Source of the DNA: Helicobacter macacae MIT 99-5501
Lineage (GTDB): Bacteria > Campylobacterota > Campylobacteria > Campylobacterales > Helicobacteraceae
Reading direction: 5' to 3'
NCBI RefSeq assembly: GCF_000507845.1
Contig: NZ_KI669455.1
Coordinates: 67,441-131,440, forward strand
DNA: 64,000 nt
A program made the position numbers and the translations under genes. Shown in pieces: positions 16,420-24,816 of the stretch. The notes under the pieces were generated by a model. The model was not told where the DNA came from. It worked only from the letters and a program-made list of their open reading frames with translations, and ran no database searches. Position 1 is the stretch's first letter. Every line of letters starts with the position of its first letter.

Positions 16420-18336
16420 ATGGTTGTTGCGATATTTAGGATTTTAATCTTTATGCTCTTTGCGTTGCTATTTTCTGCGTGTGCGATGAGTGGTGGCGAA
16501 TCTGCCCCAAATCCGCCCAATCTATCATCAAATCCACCGCACTTAAATATTAAGCCTAATCTCACCCAAATTTCCCCGCCCATTCCCCAAAAACTAGCCG
16601 ATTCGCCCAAAGATAGCATTATCAAAGTCCTTGATGAAAATGGGCAGATTCGTTGCTATATGCCCGATGTGCGGAGTGTTTATGCTGTGATTGGCACTTG
16701 TCGCACGAGCTGGGCAAAACCCGCGAGATACGATGTCTTTGGGCGAATCGCTTATAATGTAGAGGATACTTGGCTTTGCCTGACTGCTCCCGAATCAGTA
16801 GCGCAAACAAAGCGCAAAGATAAGGACTACCTAACGCTAAAGCCCTGTGTCATCAATGATAAAAAACAGCGGTGGAAGCTCAAAAATGACTTGTTCTACT
16901 CGCTTGATGAAAGCTATGTGATAAAAGATGACGGCGCGTATCTCTATGCTACGACTTTGCGTGATACAAGCCTAAAGCTAAGTAGGATTCACACCTCGAT
17001 GAGTGAATGGCTAAGCACCATTGCGCGTCCTACAAATCTTAGCATTCTCACTTCCCTAGCGTGGGATTACACCACGAGAGAGGGCACACAGCGATATTTT
17101 CTCTACAATAACGGCTCTAGCAGAAACACCACGGATTTGTATTACAACTTAGAGAGCGGACATATCGCGCAATATGACGACTATAAGGGGCTAAACTGCC
17201 TTTATGCGGATTTGGGTGGGGCGCAGTGGAGCTGGGCTTGGTGGGGCAAATGCACGGACGCAAAAGCTCCTAGCAAAAATCGCGCTTATTGGCGATTTAT
17301 CCGCGTTAGCGAGGCTGAATCTGTCCTATTAAACTTTCAAGGCGCGGCGTTGCGCGTAACTAGCACGGGGATTCATTGGGGGACGCCATACATTGTCGCG
17401 CCCAAATATCTGCTAAAAGATAGCGCAAACTACCCTACTTCGCGCTTTATCATCGACAAAGATACGCAGGATTGGCTTAGATTTATCTATGCAAATATCG
17501 GGGATAATCTGCCATTTTGCCCAGCTCCCTCAAATGAAACGACAAAAAGCACAAACACAGAACAAAATCCACCCAAAAATCAGCTTAAAAATCAATCTCC
17601 ACATAAAAATCCGCAAAACACACATTCCCCACAAAATCTAAAAAACCCTCCTAATGATTTTGTCATAAACAATTCTTGGCTTGCTAGGCTTTTGGCGATT
17701 ATCCACACGAGTGATAGTGGGGAGAGTAGCGTAGGTGTGTGCGGTATATGCTTGTTGCAATCTTTTCAAATCATCGCTGAAATTTTGGAAAATCCGCGAG
17801 TTCCGCGCCAAAGTGGCGGATATTTCTTTAATACACAAATGGGCGCAAATCCCTTTGTGTCCTTTGAATCGCGCAATTCATTGCTTTATCACACGCTAGA
17901 TGACATTGTCCGCTGGTTTCCTGCTTATGCGGAGAGTCCTACTATCACAGAGCAAATGAGGTTTGACTACAATAACAACCTAGCCCTAATGAGTGCAATC
18001 GCACTTTTGCCACAATATGATTGGGCAATCACCACTCGTGCACAAGGGCAGAGTGATATTCCTCGCGTGATAGATTCTATCTTTGGCTCGGCTTATGGAA
18101 GTGCATTTGTAGTGCTACTTCGTATGCAGAGCGCGCAGCAAGAGGGAGGACACGCTATGGTGGCTATAAGGACAAGTGCTGGTGTGGTGCTTATCCCCAC
18201 AAATGTGCCAATGAGTGCGGAGGAACTTCGCATTTTTACTACGCCTTTGCGCAATAGAGGCGAGTTTTTGGCTAGATTTAGTGAATATGGCTTTAGTATC
18301 ACAAATATCGCGCTACTTGTGCGCGTGGACTGCTAG
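16420..18336 (+). CDS. DUF1561-family lipoprotein, virulence-modifying toxin homologue
   Basis: 638 aa. A lipoprotein signal with lipobox FSAC ends at C21. A Pro/Asn-rich stretch follows, then an N-terminal half with Trp- and Cys-rich blocks (WLCLTAPESV, QRWKLKNDLFYS, GLNCLYADL) that resemble ricin-B-type lectin modules. A second Asn/Pro/Lys-rich linker (about 365-410) leads to a compact C-terminal domain with VGVCGICLLQSFQIIAEI (C441, C444), SGGYFFNTQ, LLPQYDW and GGHAMVAIRTSAGVVLIPTN (H578). This C-terminal pattern is what I know from DUF1561 (PF07598) proteins, the virulence-modifying family of Leptospira, with rare members in Bartonella and Helicobacter. A Cys/His pair suggests a papain-like or related active site. 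Role on host cells is inferred. Confidence 0.8.
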   Translation: MVVAIFRILIFMLFALLFSACAMSGGESAPNPPNLSSNPPHLNIKPNLTQISPPIPQKLADSPKDSIIKVLDENGQIRCYMPDVRSVYAVIGTCRTSWAKPARYDVFGRIAYNVEDTWLCLTAPESVAQTKRKDKDYLTLKPCVINDKKQRWKLKNDLFYSLDESYVIKDDGAYLYATTLRDTSLKLSRIHTSMSEWLSTIARPTNLSILTSLAWDYTTREGTQRYFLYNNGSSRNTTDLYYNLESGHIAQYDDYKGLNCLYADLGGAQWSWAWWGKCTDAKAPSKNRAYWRFIRVSEAESVLLNFQGAALRVTSTGIHWGTPYIVAPKYLLKDSANYPTSRFIIDKDTQDWLRFIYANIGDNLPFCPAPSNETTKSTNTEQNPPKNQLKNQSPHKNPQNTHSPQNLKNPPNDFVINNSWLARLLAIIHTSDSGESSVGVCGICLLQSFQIIAEILENPRVPRQSGGYFFNTQMGANPFVSFESRNSLLYHTLDDIVRWFPAYAESPTITEQMRFDYNNNLALMSAIALLPQYDWAITTRAQGQSDIPRVIDSIFGSAYGSAFVVLLRMQSAQQEGGHAMVAIRTSAGVVLIPTNVPMSAEELRIFTTPLRNRGEFLARFSEYGFSITNIALLVRVDC

Positions 18337-18474
18337 CAAATCCATTTGCTAGCAATATCTCGCTTAGCAACTGCACGGGCGAGGGCGAAAATAGACGCGG
18401 TAGTGGCGCAACTCCTACAAGTGCGCTTGTAAATCAATGTGCTAGCGGGCGATGCTTGGAGTAGTTGGATTTCA

Positions 18475-18516
18475 TAGCCCTCATCATTTTTGCCCTTATG
18501 CTTTTTGGGATTTTGC
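18475..18516 (+). repeat. Left copy of a 42-bp direct duplication
   Basis: Matches 20125-20166 at 39 of 42 positions in the same orientation. The right copy is codons 2-15 of the intact arsB-like gene; the left copy encodes the related peptide IALIIFALMLFGIL, with no start codon. The pair brackets the methyltransferase-endonuclease cassette. Confidence 0.85.
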
Positions 18517-18608
18517 ACCATTTTTGTGCTAGGCTTATTTTTCTAAGCACAAGCGCGATTCTTAAAAAATGCTTTTTGTTTGCCAAAATAAATGCAGGCA
18601 AAATTTAG

Positions 18609-18614
18609 TATAAT
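18609..18614 (+). promoter_or_regulatory. Candidate -10 box of the first R-M operon
   Basis: TATAAT, 30 bases before the methyltransferase ATG, with AAGGA (18634-18638) as ribosome site in between. Confidence 0.5.
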
Positions 18615-18643
18615 TGCGCGAAATATTAGCCATAAGGACACAA

Positions 18644-19492
18644 ATGACTTTAGCTTCGCAAAAGTGCTACACAGATTCTATAAGCCAATCTAGCAACTTG
18701 CAGGACTTCCCTTTGTTTTTGCTAGGCGATGCAAAAGATACGCTAAAAACCTTGCAACCACTAAGCATTGATTTTGTGCTGACTTCGCCTCCTTATGATG
18801 ATTTGCGCGATTATGAGGGGTTTAGCTTTGATTTTGAAGCTATTGCGGGCGAGCTCTTTCGCGTGCTAAAAAATGGCGGGGTAATGGTGTGGATTGTGGG
18901 GGATTCTGTGGTAAATGGCAGTGAGAGTTTGAGTAGCTTTAGGCAGGCACTGCATTTCAAAGATATAGGGTTTAGAATCCACGATACGATGATTTATCAA
19001 AAAAACAATTTTTCAAACCCTAGCAAGACGCGCTATCATCAGGTGTTTGAGTATATGTTTGTCCTCTCAAAAGGCACGCCAAAGACATTCAATCCACTTA
19101 TGGATAGGAAAAATGTCTATGCGGGGTATACGACATTTGGCGAAAACACCACGCGCAAGAAAGATGGCAACTTCACAAAGCAAAAAAAGCGCGTGATTTC
19201 AGAATTTGGTATGCGCTATAATATTTGGAAAGGCAACACTTCAGGGCAGGAAAATATGTGCAAATCCATAAAACACCCTGCGACTTTTCCGCTGTGGCTA
19301 GCACGCGACCATTTGCACTCGTGGAGCAATCAAAACGACATTGTCCTAGACCCTTTTTGTGGCTCTGGCACGACAGGTGTAGCCTGCAAAGAGCTAGGGC
19401 GCAACTTCATCGGCTGCGAGATAGAATCAAGCTACCTAGATTTCGCAAAAGAGCGGATAAAAAACACGAGGGTAGAAAATGGATTATTCTAA
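18644..19492 (+). CDS. Type II DNA methyltransferase, beta class
   Basis: 282 aa. The catalytic motif TSPPYDDLRDY comes first (near residue 48) and the cofactor motif DPFCGSGTTGVA comes near the C-terminus, the order of beta-class amino-methyltransferases; TSPPY is typical of N4-cytosine enzymes and some N6-adenine ones. It protects the host sites of the endonuclease that follows. Start at ATG 18644 after AAGGACACA; an upstream in-frame start at 18614 has no ribosome site. It overlaps the endonuclease gene by 14 bases. It is clearly homologous to the second methyltransferase at 22183-23001 (shared text: TSPPYDDLR, VWIVGD, QAL, FVLSKG, PKTFNPL). Confidence 0.92.
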   Translation: MTLASQKCYTDSISQSSNLQDFPLFLLGDAKDTLKTLQPLSIDFVLTSPPYDDLRDYEGFSFDFEAIAGELFRVLKNGGVMVWIVGDSVVNGSESLSSFRQALHFKDIGFRIHDTMIYQKNNFSNPSKTRYHQVFEYMFVLSKGTPKTFNPLMDRKNVYAGYTTFGENTTRKKDGNFTKQKKRVISEFGMRYNIWKGNTSGQENMCKSIKHPATFPLWLARDHLHSWSNQNDIVLDPFCGSGTTGVACKELGRNFIGCEIESSYLDFAKERIKNTRVENGLF

Positions 19493-20096
19493 GCAATCTA
19501 TCAATGAAAGTTATGTCAAACTTGGCACGATTAGCAAGCTAAACAACAAGCGATTTCCATTTAGAGAAGTAATCAAAAACATCGAAAAACACGAGGTTTT
19601 AGAATTTAAAAACGCTAGATTGCTAGGCTTACTCAAAAGTGCGTGTAAAAACACCATAACGCCTGTGAATAATATCGAGTTTAGCGGGCGTCCAAATGAG
19701 TTTGGCAATATCGTGGCAAATCTTTTTGCCATAGAGTGCAAAGGCGTAGGGCTAGACTACCAAAAGCCAAAAGACACGCAGGGCAAAGGCAAAGAAAGTG
19801 GCTATCCTGACGGATTAGTCGTGTTTGAAAATCAATACTTTTACACCGAGCTAAAGACTTGCGAGCAAAGCAAGCAAAATCAAACACTGCGTTCATTTTT
19901 TTACTCCCCCTCCACACATTCTAAAATCCTCTATGATGCCTCTCATCTAGTCATTTGCTTTTTGACATACAAAAATGGAAGTGCGTTGCTACTAAATGGC
20001 GAATTTCACATAGTGGATATGTATGAAAAAGAGGTAAAACTAAAGCTAGAATACAATAGCAACAACAAAGAATTATACGGTGGCAAGTTGCTATAA
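19479..20096 (+). CDS. Type II restriction endonuclease, PD-(D/E)XK type
   Basis: 205 aa. The catalytic motif is YPDGLVVFENQYFYTELKTC (PD, a beta-strand spacing, then ExK), near residues 107-126. No other domain is seen. The gene overlaps the end of the methyltransferase by 14 bases, the standard arrangement of a type II pair. Recognition site unknown. The product ends 24 bases before the arsB-like start codon. Confidence in nuclease fold is good; confidence in a functional cognate pair rests on the overlap. Confidence 0.82.
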   Translation: MDYSKQSINESYVKLGTISKLNNKRFPFREVIKNIEKHEVLEFKNARLLGLLKSACKNTITPVNNIEFSGRPNEFGNIVANLFAIECKGVGLDYQKPKDTQGKGKESGYPDGLVVFENQYFYTELKTCEQSKQNQTLRSFFYSPSTHSKILYDASHLVICFLTYKNGSALLLNGEFHIVDMYEKEVKLKLEYNSNNKELYGGKLL

Positions 20097-20120
20097 ACCT
20101 AGCGCAAGAAAGAACACCAA

Positions 20121-21497
20121 ATGTTAGCCCTTATCATTTTTGCCCTTAGCCTTTTTGGGATTTTGCGCCGCCCTTTTGGGCTTAGTATTTGGGTGTATTC
20201 TAGCTTTGGCGCGGCTGCCACGCTTACACTTGGGCTAGTGGAGGTGGGCGACTTGGGCGTGATTTTCGCACTTATTTGGGATAGTGCGCTTACCCTCATC
20301 GCACTTATTGTCATTAGCTTTTGTCTGCAGGGGCTTGGGTTTTTTGAGTGGCTGATTTTTTGGGTGCTAAAGTTTTGCGCTGATTCGCACACTACGAATC
20401 CAGAATCTAGAGCGCATTTAGGTGCGACTTTGTGCATAAACACGCGCAAAGCATTTGTCGCGCTCATTTTGCTTAGCGCGATTTTAAGCGCGGTGCTCGC
20501 AAATGACGGCGCGGTGCTTGTTTTGACGCCATTGGTGCTTGGGCTATTTTTGCGTGCCAAAAACGCGACTTCGCTACAAATCATCGCGTTTTTGTTCGCC
20601 ACCGCCTTTATGTGCGACATTAGCTCAAACCCGCTCATCATCTCAAACCTCACAAATATCATCACCGCGCACTTTCACTCACTCGGCTTTGCGGAATTTG
20701 CGCTCGCAATGCTTCTGCCAAATCTCTTTGGCATTTTTGGTGCGCTAATGCTATTTTTGGTGCTTTTTCGCACACCGCTTCGCACCCCGCTTACCTTTCG
20801 CACGCCATCAAAGCCAAAGCTACAAAACGCGCTTTTTGCCCTGCACTGCGCTACTTTGGCAGTTTTTATCGCGAGCTTTTTCCTCTCCACGCATTTTAAC
20901 CTGCCTCTAAGCCTAAATTGCGCGGTTTATGCGGGGATTTTGCTTATCACACTATGGCACAAATCGCGCCAAAAAGCCATAAGCACGCTAAAAAAAGCAC
21001 CTTTTGGCATTATTTTGTTTGTCTTTGGGCTATTTGTGGTGGTGTTTGGCGTGCAAAAGTTGGATTTTACAGAGGCACAAAACGCCCTCTTTCACGCACT
21101 TATCGCGCTTTATGACAAAAGCGAGATTGCAGGAATCTTTGGGGTGGCAAGTGTGAGTGCGCTTGGCTCAAGCGTGATAAACAACTTGCCTATGGTGCTT
21201 TTTGGCAATTTGGCGATAGGCGATTTTTTTCAATACACGCAACATTTTGACGCCCAAAACCTAAAAGAAACCTTTATCTACGCGCATTTGCTAGGCTGCA
21301 ATATCGGCTCAAAGCTAACGCCTATCGGCTCTCTTTGCACGCTTCTTTGGCTATCTCTACTTGCCAAAAGCTCTACCCTCACGCAAAAGGGCATAGATTT
21401 TACCTTTTTGCATTATTGCAAATATAGCCTTATTTTCACGCTTCCCACGCTATTTTGCGCTTCGTTAGGGCTTTATATCTCGCATTTGGTGTTTTAG
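20121..21497 (+). CDS. arsB: ArsB-family membrane transporter
   Basis: 458 aa with about eleven hydrophobic segments. The ArsB/NhaD-type signatures are LANDGAVLVLTPLVLGL near residue 125, ISSNPLIISNLTNII near 175, VINNLPMVLFGNL near 350 and CNIGSKLTPIGSLCTLLW near 390. The likely role is arsenite efflux across the inner membrane; other anions are possible, and no arsR or arsC is visible nearby. The ribosome site is weak, and the gene's own promoter region is occupied by the restriction-modification cassette, so it may be read from that operon. Codons 2-15 are duplicated at 18475-18516. arsB converges with the second R-M operon. Confidence 0.8.
   Translation: MLALIIFALSLFGILRRPFGLSIWVYSSFGAAATLTLGLVEVGDLGVIFALIWDSALTLIALIVISFCLQGLGFFEWLIFWVLKFCADSHTTNPESRAHLGATLCINTRKAFVALILLSAILSAVLANDGAVLVLTPLVLGLFLRAKNATSLQIIAFLFATAFMCDISSNPLIISNLTNIITAHFHSLGFAEFALAMLLPNLFGIFGALMLFLVLFRTPLRTPLTFRTPSKPKLQNALFALHCATLAVFIASFFLSTHFNLPLSLNCAVYAGILLITLWHKSRQKAISTLKKAPFGIILFVFGLFVVVFGVQKLDFTEAQNALFHALIALYDKSEIAGIFGVASVSALGSSVINNLPMVLFGNLAIGDFFQYTQHFDAQNLKETFIYAHLLGCNIGSKLTPIGSLCTLLWLSLLAKSSTLTQKGIDFTFLHYCKYSLIFTLPTLFCASLGLYISHLVF
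20125..20166 (+). repeat. Right copy of the 42-bp direct duplication
   Basis: Starts four bases into the arsB-like gene; see 18475-18516. The distance between the two copies is 1.65 kb and equals the R-M cassette. Confidence 0.85.
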
Positions 21498-21516
21498 CAT
21501 TTTTTGGCTAACCCCT

Positions 21517-21627
21517 TTAGCCTAGATTTTTGCGCAAAACCCACACAAACTCTTTTATAGACTTCGCCCCACCTTTGGCTTGAAAGTATTGTTTTAGCAG
21601 GATTTGGCAAATCTCATTGCTTCTCAT
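21517..21627 (-). CDS. Possible 36-aa protein or gene end behind the HNH endonuclease
   Basis: An ATG at 21627 overlaps the HNH gene end by 14 bases in another frame and gives a basic, helical product (EICQILLKQYFQAKGGAKSI, then KEFVWVLRKNLG). The composition looks coding. It may be a small third gene of the R-M operon or the truncated 3' end of a gene broken by the insertion. There is no ribosome site evidence. Confidence 0.25.
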   Translation of the reverse strand: MRSNEICQILLKQYFQAKGGAKSIKEFVWVLRKNLG

Positions 21628-22189
21628 ACTTTTTCAAATATTCTATGACTTTTTCTAAAAATTTGGGATTGTCTTTAAATCTACCAAGTCCTGTGTTGCA
21701 ACTATCACAAATCCACTCTCTACCCTCGCCCGTGTCGTGATTGTGGTCGCGCACAAGATTTGCTGTAACGCCTACTATGCTTCGCTTTTCACAAATCGGG
21801 CAAGTAAAAATACTACCTTTAGGTGGGGCGATTTTATCCATTCGCTTTTTCTCTGCGGGGGATAGCTTCACGCCATCAATGTTTTTTCTACATTCTCTGC
21901 AACTTGGGCGAGTAGTTTTTCTGCCCTTTGCGTCTGTTTGGTTTATTTCAAAATCATCTGTATCTTTTAAGATATGGCAAATATTGCATATCTTTTTGTC
22001 ATAGCCTTTGCCTGTTTTGTAAATATCAAGTGCTTGTAATGCGCCAAAATCAACTCTTTTTAGTTCATTAAGCCCTATAAATAGCACCATTGCGGATTTA
22101 CCATTTATGGCTCTAATGACACCGACAGAATTTGGCGCAACGCTATCTAATTGCTTTTTTGCGATTACAAAATCATCATTTTTTAGCAT
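21614..22189 (-). CDS. HNH (endonuclease VII-like) restriction endonuclease
   Basis: 191 aa. Two zinc-type cysteine pairs flank the active region: CNICHIL with CRECRKN, and CPICEKR with CDSCNTGLGRF. Between the last pairs lies NLVRDHNHDTGEGREWIC, the beta-beta-alpha-metal motif of phage endonuclease VII and of the restriction enzyme Hpy99I. Hpy99I from H. pylori (site CGWCG) is the closest described enzyme I know of by design and length, so a similar specificity is possible but unproven. The gene starts inside the end of the methyltransferase gene (7-base overlap). AT-rich relative to neighbours. Confidence 0.82.
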   Translation of the reverse strand: MLKNDDFVIAKKQLDSVAPNSVGVIRAINGKSAMVLFIGLNELKRVDFGALQALDIYKTGKGYDKKICNICHILKDTDDFEINQTDAKGRKTTRPSCRECRKNIDGVKLSPAEKKRMDKIAPPKGSIFTCPICEKRSIVGVTANLVRDHNHDTGEGREWICDSCNTGLGRFKDNPKFLEKVIEYLKKYEKQ

Positions 22190-23001
22190 ACAAATAAACC
22201 TTGTTGATATTGTTGCAATCTTTTTTGGGCTATTTGTATGTATTCTTTGCCTATATCTACGCCTATAAAATTTCTATTATGCAAAAAAGCCATTTTACAA
22301 GTCGTGCCCGAGCCACACATAGGGTCAAAGACTATGTCCCCCTCATTGCTCCAAGATAAAATATGGTCAAGTGCTAACTGCTCTGGGAATACCGCTGGGT
22401 GCTCAAAAGCGATTTTATCATTTGTGCTACCACCTAGCCCAACCGCGTAATACCAAATGTTGTTTTTTGTTTTTTCTTTTTTGAGTTCTTTTAAGACTTT
22501 ATTGTTTTTTGCGTCCGCACCTTTATTTGCCACAAGCATTTCCATTCCATTCCTTGCGGTAGGCTCTTTTAATGGGTTAAAAGTTTTTGGCTTTCCTTTG
22601 GATAGGACAAACATATATTCATACGCATTTGTGTAGGCATTTGAGCGCATAAAAGGTGTGTTTTTCTTTGCATAAATCATCACATCGTGCATATTAAAGC
22701 CAATTTGCTGAAAATACAACGCTTGCTTAAAGCTAGTAAGGCTTTTGTTGCCATTTTTGATTTTATCCCCCACAATCCAAACAACAACACCGCCTTTTTT
22801 GATAACCCTAAAAATCTCATTAGCAATTTTTTCAAACTCAAAAGTATAGCCCTTATAATTTCTCAAATCATCATAGGGAGGGGAGGTAAGAATCATATCA
22901 ACACTTTCATCTTGTAGTTTATTTTGCATAAACTTTACACAATCATCTACATAGAAATTGTTTAACAAGGTGTGTGCATCTGGCTTGATTCTAGCAGTCA
23001 T
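22183..23001 (-). CDS. Type II DNA methyltransferase, beta class, second copy
   Basis: 272 aa. TSPPYDDLRNYKGY is near residue 39 and FDPMCGSGTTCKMAF near 222, the beta order of motifs. ATG at 23001 follows AAAAGG. It is the partner of the HNH endonuclease overlapping its end. It is a homologue of the enzyme at 18644-19492, with conserved blocks through the whole length, though the two endonucleases are of unrelated folds. The flanking gene on the other side is slt, so this operon marks the right end of the accessory island. Confidence 0.92.
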   Translation of the reverse strand: MTARIKPDAHTLLNNFYVDDCVKFMQNKLQDESVDMILTSPPYDDLRNYKGYTFEFEKIANEIFRVIKKGGVVVWIVGDKIKNGNKSLTSFKQALYFQQIGFNMHDVMIYAKKNTPFMRSNAYTNAYEYMFVLSKGKPKTFNPLKEPTARNGMEMLVANKGADAKNNKVLKELKKEKTKNNIWYYAVGLGGSTNDKIAFEHPAVFPEQLALDHILSWSNEGDIVFDPMCGSGTTCKMAFLHNRNFIGVDIGKEYIQIAQKRLQQYQQGLFVC

Positions 23002-23141
23002 ATACGAGCCTTTTAGTAAAATTGCGCCATTTTAGCATAGCTTTATGCCATTATCAAATTATAGCCCAAAATCCAATTACGATAAATTTCGCAAGATTTG
23101 CTTAAAATTTGTGAAAATAAGTGCTTTATAGCCCAAAACAC

Positions 23142-24779
23142 CTAATACCGAAGTGTCTTTTTTAGCAAGGATTCTATATCCACTTCCACTCCCAAAATCT
23201 GCTGATAAATAACATAGTTTGCAAGCACGCGCATACCATAAAATCGCGTTTCCTCCACAGGTAGTAGCTCTAGTGAAATCCACGGCTCATATTTGCGAGA
23301 TTTGATAAAAAGACGCTTTTTGCTAAGTGTCTTTCGCAAAAATCCCGGTCCGCCATTGTAAGCATAAGCACTAAAAAGCGGGTGAGAAAATTCCCTATTT
23401 AGCTCATCTAAATACATTCTCCCAAACTCATAAGCAATCACAGGGTCAAACATAGATTCTAGCGTAATATCCGTTTTTTTTAGCTTGCGAGCAAATGGCT
23501 CGACATTAAAAGGCATTATTTGCATCATTCCTAGCGCGTAGGAGCGCGATACAAGTGCTGGCAAAAATGTGCTTTCTTGCTTTGCTACGGCTAGTGCCAT
23601 AGCCTTTTGGGAGTTATCACGCCATTTGAGATTTTCTGTATATGGCATTATGAAGTAGTTTATGGAGTATTTGTTGATTCTGTTATTTACAAACGCTAGA
23701 TGAGGGATAGTTAGCTCGTAACTAAAATCCTTTGCAATGGCTTTTAGCTTTGAGCTTTCCTTTGGCATATTATCACGCAAAATCTGCCACGCAAATGGGT
23801 CTTTTATATCAAGTTTTGGATTTGTGGTGGATAGATTTTCAAAGTGTGAGATGACTTGATAGTTTGGTGTGGTTTTTAGCTTTTGATTGGCATAGATAGA
23901 GAAAATATCAGCATATTTGCTTGCTTGCAAATCATTTAAAAACGCTACATTATCACTTAGCAGATACTGCCAAAATATCGCCCTATCGCGGAAAAATGGG
24001 TCTGCGGCATTTGTGCGCGAGAGTGCAAAATACTTCATTGCTTTATCTTTTGTGCCTATGCGGACTTCATTTATGCCTAGCAGAAATAGCGTATTTGCGT
24101 CTTTTATCCCACTCAAATCCGCCTTAGAAATGCTTTTTTTAAATTCCAAAAACCCGCCATCCAAAATCACATTTTGCAAGATTCTATTGAAGCTATATCG
24201 ATTGGCATTTGCTAGGATTTTTAGCGATTCTGGCTTGGTAGGTGTGCCAAAAATCTGCGCTCTTTGATTGTAGCTTAGCGAGTTATATACTTCAGCAAAT
24301 ATTTGTGTGCTAGCATTTAGCATCGATTCTTTTATGTCTTTGCTTCTTAGGATTTGGATTTTTTGGACTATGTTTGGGTGGGTGGCTTTTAGCTTAGAGA
24401 CAAAAAAATCCACTTGGGCTTGGCTCATAGCTGGCACTGCACCTAGTCGCAGAGCGTAGGCGATACATTGGGCATCTTTGTTTTTTAGATTTTCATAAGC
24501 TAGCTTAGAGCAGGCTATGTTTTTTGGCATTTGCGCGTGAAAGCCCTTTTTTTCTAGGGCAGCTTTTAGCTTTGGGATTTCGTTATATACGAGTTTGTAG
24601 GCTTCCAAAGAATCTTTTAGACTTGTGTCTTTGTGGGTTATAAATTCCCAAATATAAAAATCCCTTGCCACGCCTTTTGGTTTTGTTTGTAGCTCTTTTA
24701 GGCTTAGTAGCGGAGCGCAGCTAGCCACTTGGCAAAATCCAAAAAACACCACACCAAACACCACCCAAAAAATCCGCAT
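23142..24779 (-). CDS. slt: Soluble lytic murein transglycosylase
   Basis: 545 aa. Cleaves the glycan strands of peptidoglycan in the periplasm. The signal peptide is MRIFWVVFGVVFFGFCQVAS, and the ATG at 24779 has AGGAA upstream. A long alpha-helical superhelix follows. The C-terminal SLT domain has AVAKQESTFLPALVSRSYALG with the catalytic Glu, MQIMPFN, and FSAYAYNGGPG. It is the last gene of an apparent gltX2-yggT-slt operon (38 bases behind yggT), an order I recall from H. pylori. Confidence 0.93.
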   Translation of the reverse strand: MRIFWVVFGVVFFGFCQVASCAPLLSLKELQTKPKGVARDFYIWEFITHKDTSLKDSLEAYKLVYNEIPKLKAALEKKGFHAQMPKNIACSKLAYENLKNKDAQCIAYALRLGAVPAMSQAQVDFFVSKLKATHPNIVQKIQILRSKDIKESMLNASTQIFAEVYNSLSYNQRAQIFGTPTKPESLKILANANRYSFNRILQNVILDGGFLEFKKSISKADLSGIKDANTLFLLGINEVRIGTKDKAMKYFALSRTNAADPFFRDRAIFWQYLLSDNVAFLNDLQASKYADIFSIYANQKLKTTPNYQVISHFENLSTTNPKLDIKDPFAWQILRDNMPKESSKLKAIAKDFSYELTIPHLAFVNNRINKYSINYFIMPYTENLKWRDNSQKAMALAVAKQESTFLPALVSRSYALGMMQIMPFNVEPFARKLKKTDITLESMFDPVIAYEFGRMYLDELNREFSHPLFSAYAYNGGPGFLRKTLSKKRLFIKSRKYEPWISLELLPVEETRFYGMRVLANYVIYQQILGVEVDIESLLKKTLRY

Positions 24780-24816
24780 AATAATTCCTAAATATAGCAA
24801 TAATCTAATTCTACTA

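Larger units (their letters stand above)
18337..18643. other. Intergenic region with decayed coding DNA
   Basis: 307 bases between the DUF1561 gene and the methyltransferase. On the minus strand 18333-18521 is open and reads in part like protein (ASIFALARAVAKRDIAS), but I cannot name it. Positions 18475-18516 are a copy of the start of the arsB-like gene. TATAAT at 18609-18614 is the likely -10 box of the restriction-modification operon. Confidence 0.5.

Noticed and set aside
18333..18521. Minus-strand frame of 62 codons between the DUF1561 gene and the methyltransferase
   Set aside because: It runs through the duplicated arsB start on the wrong strand and lacks a ribosome site, so at most its distal half is decayed coding DNA.
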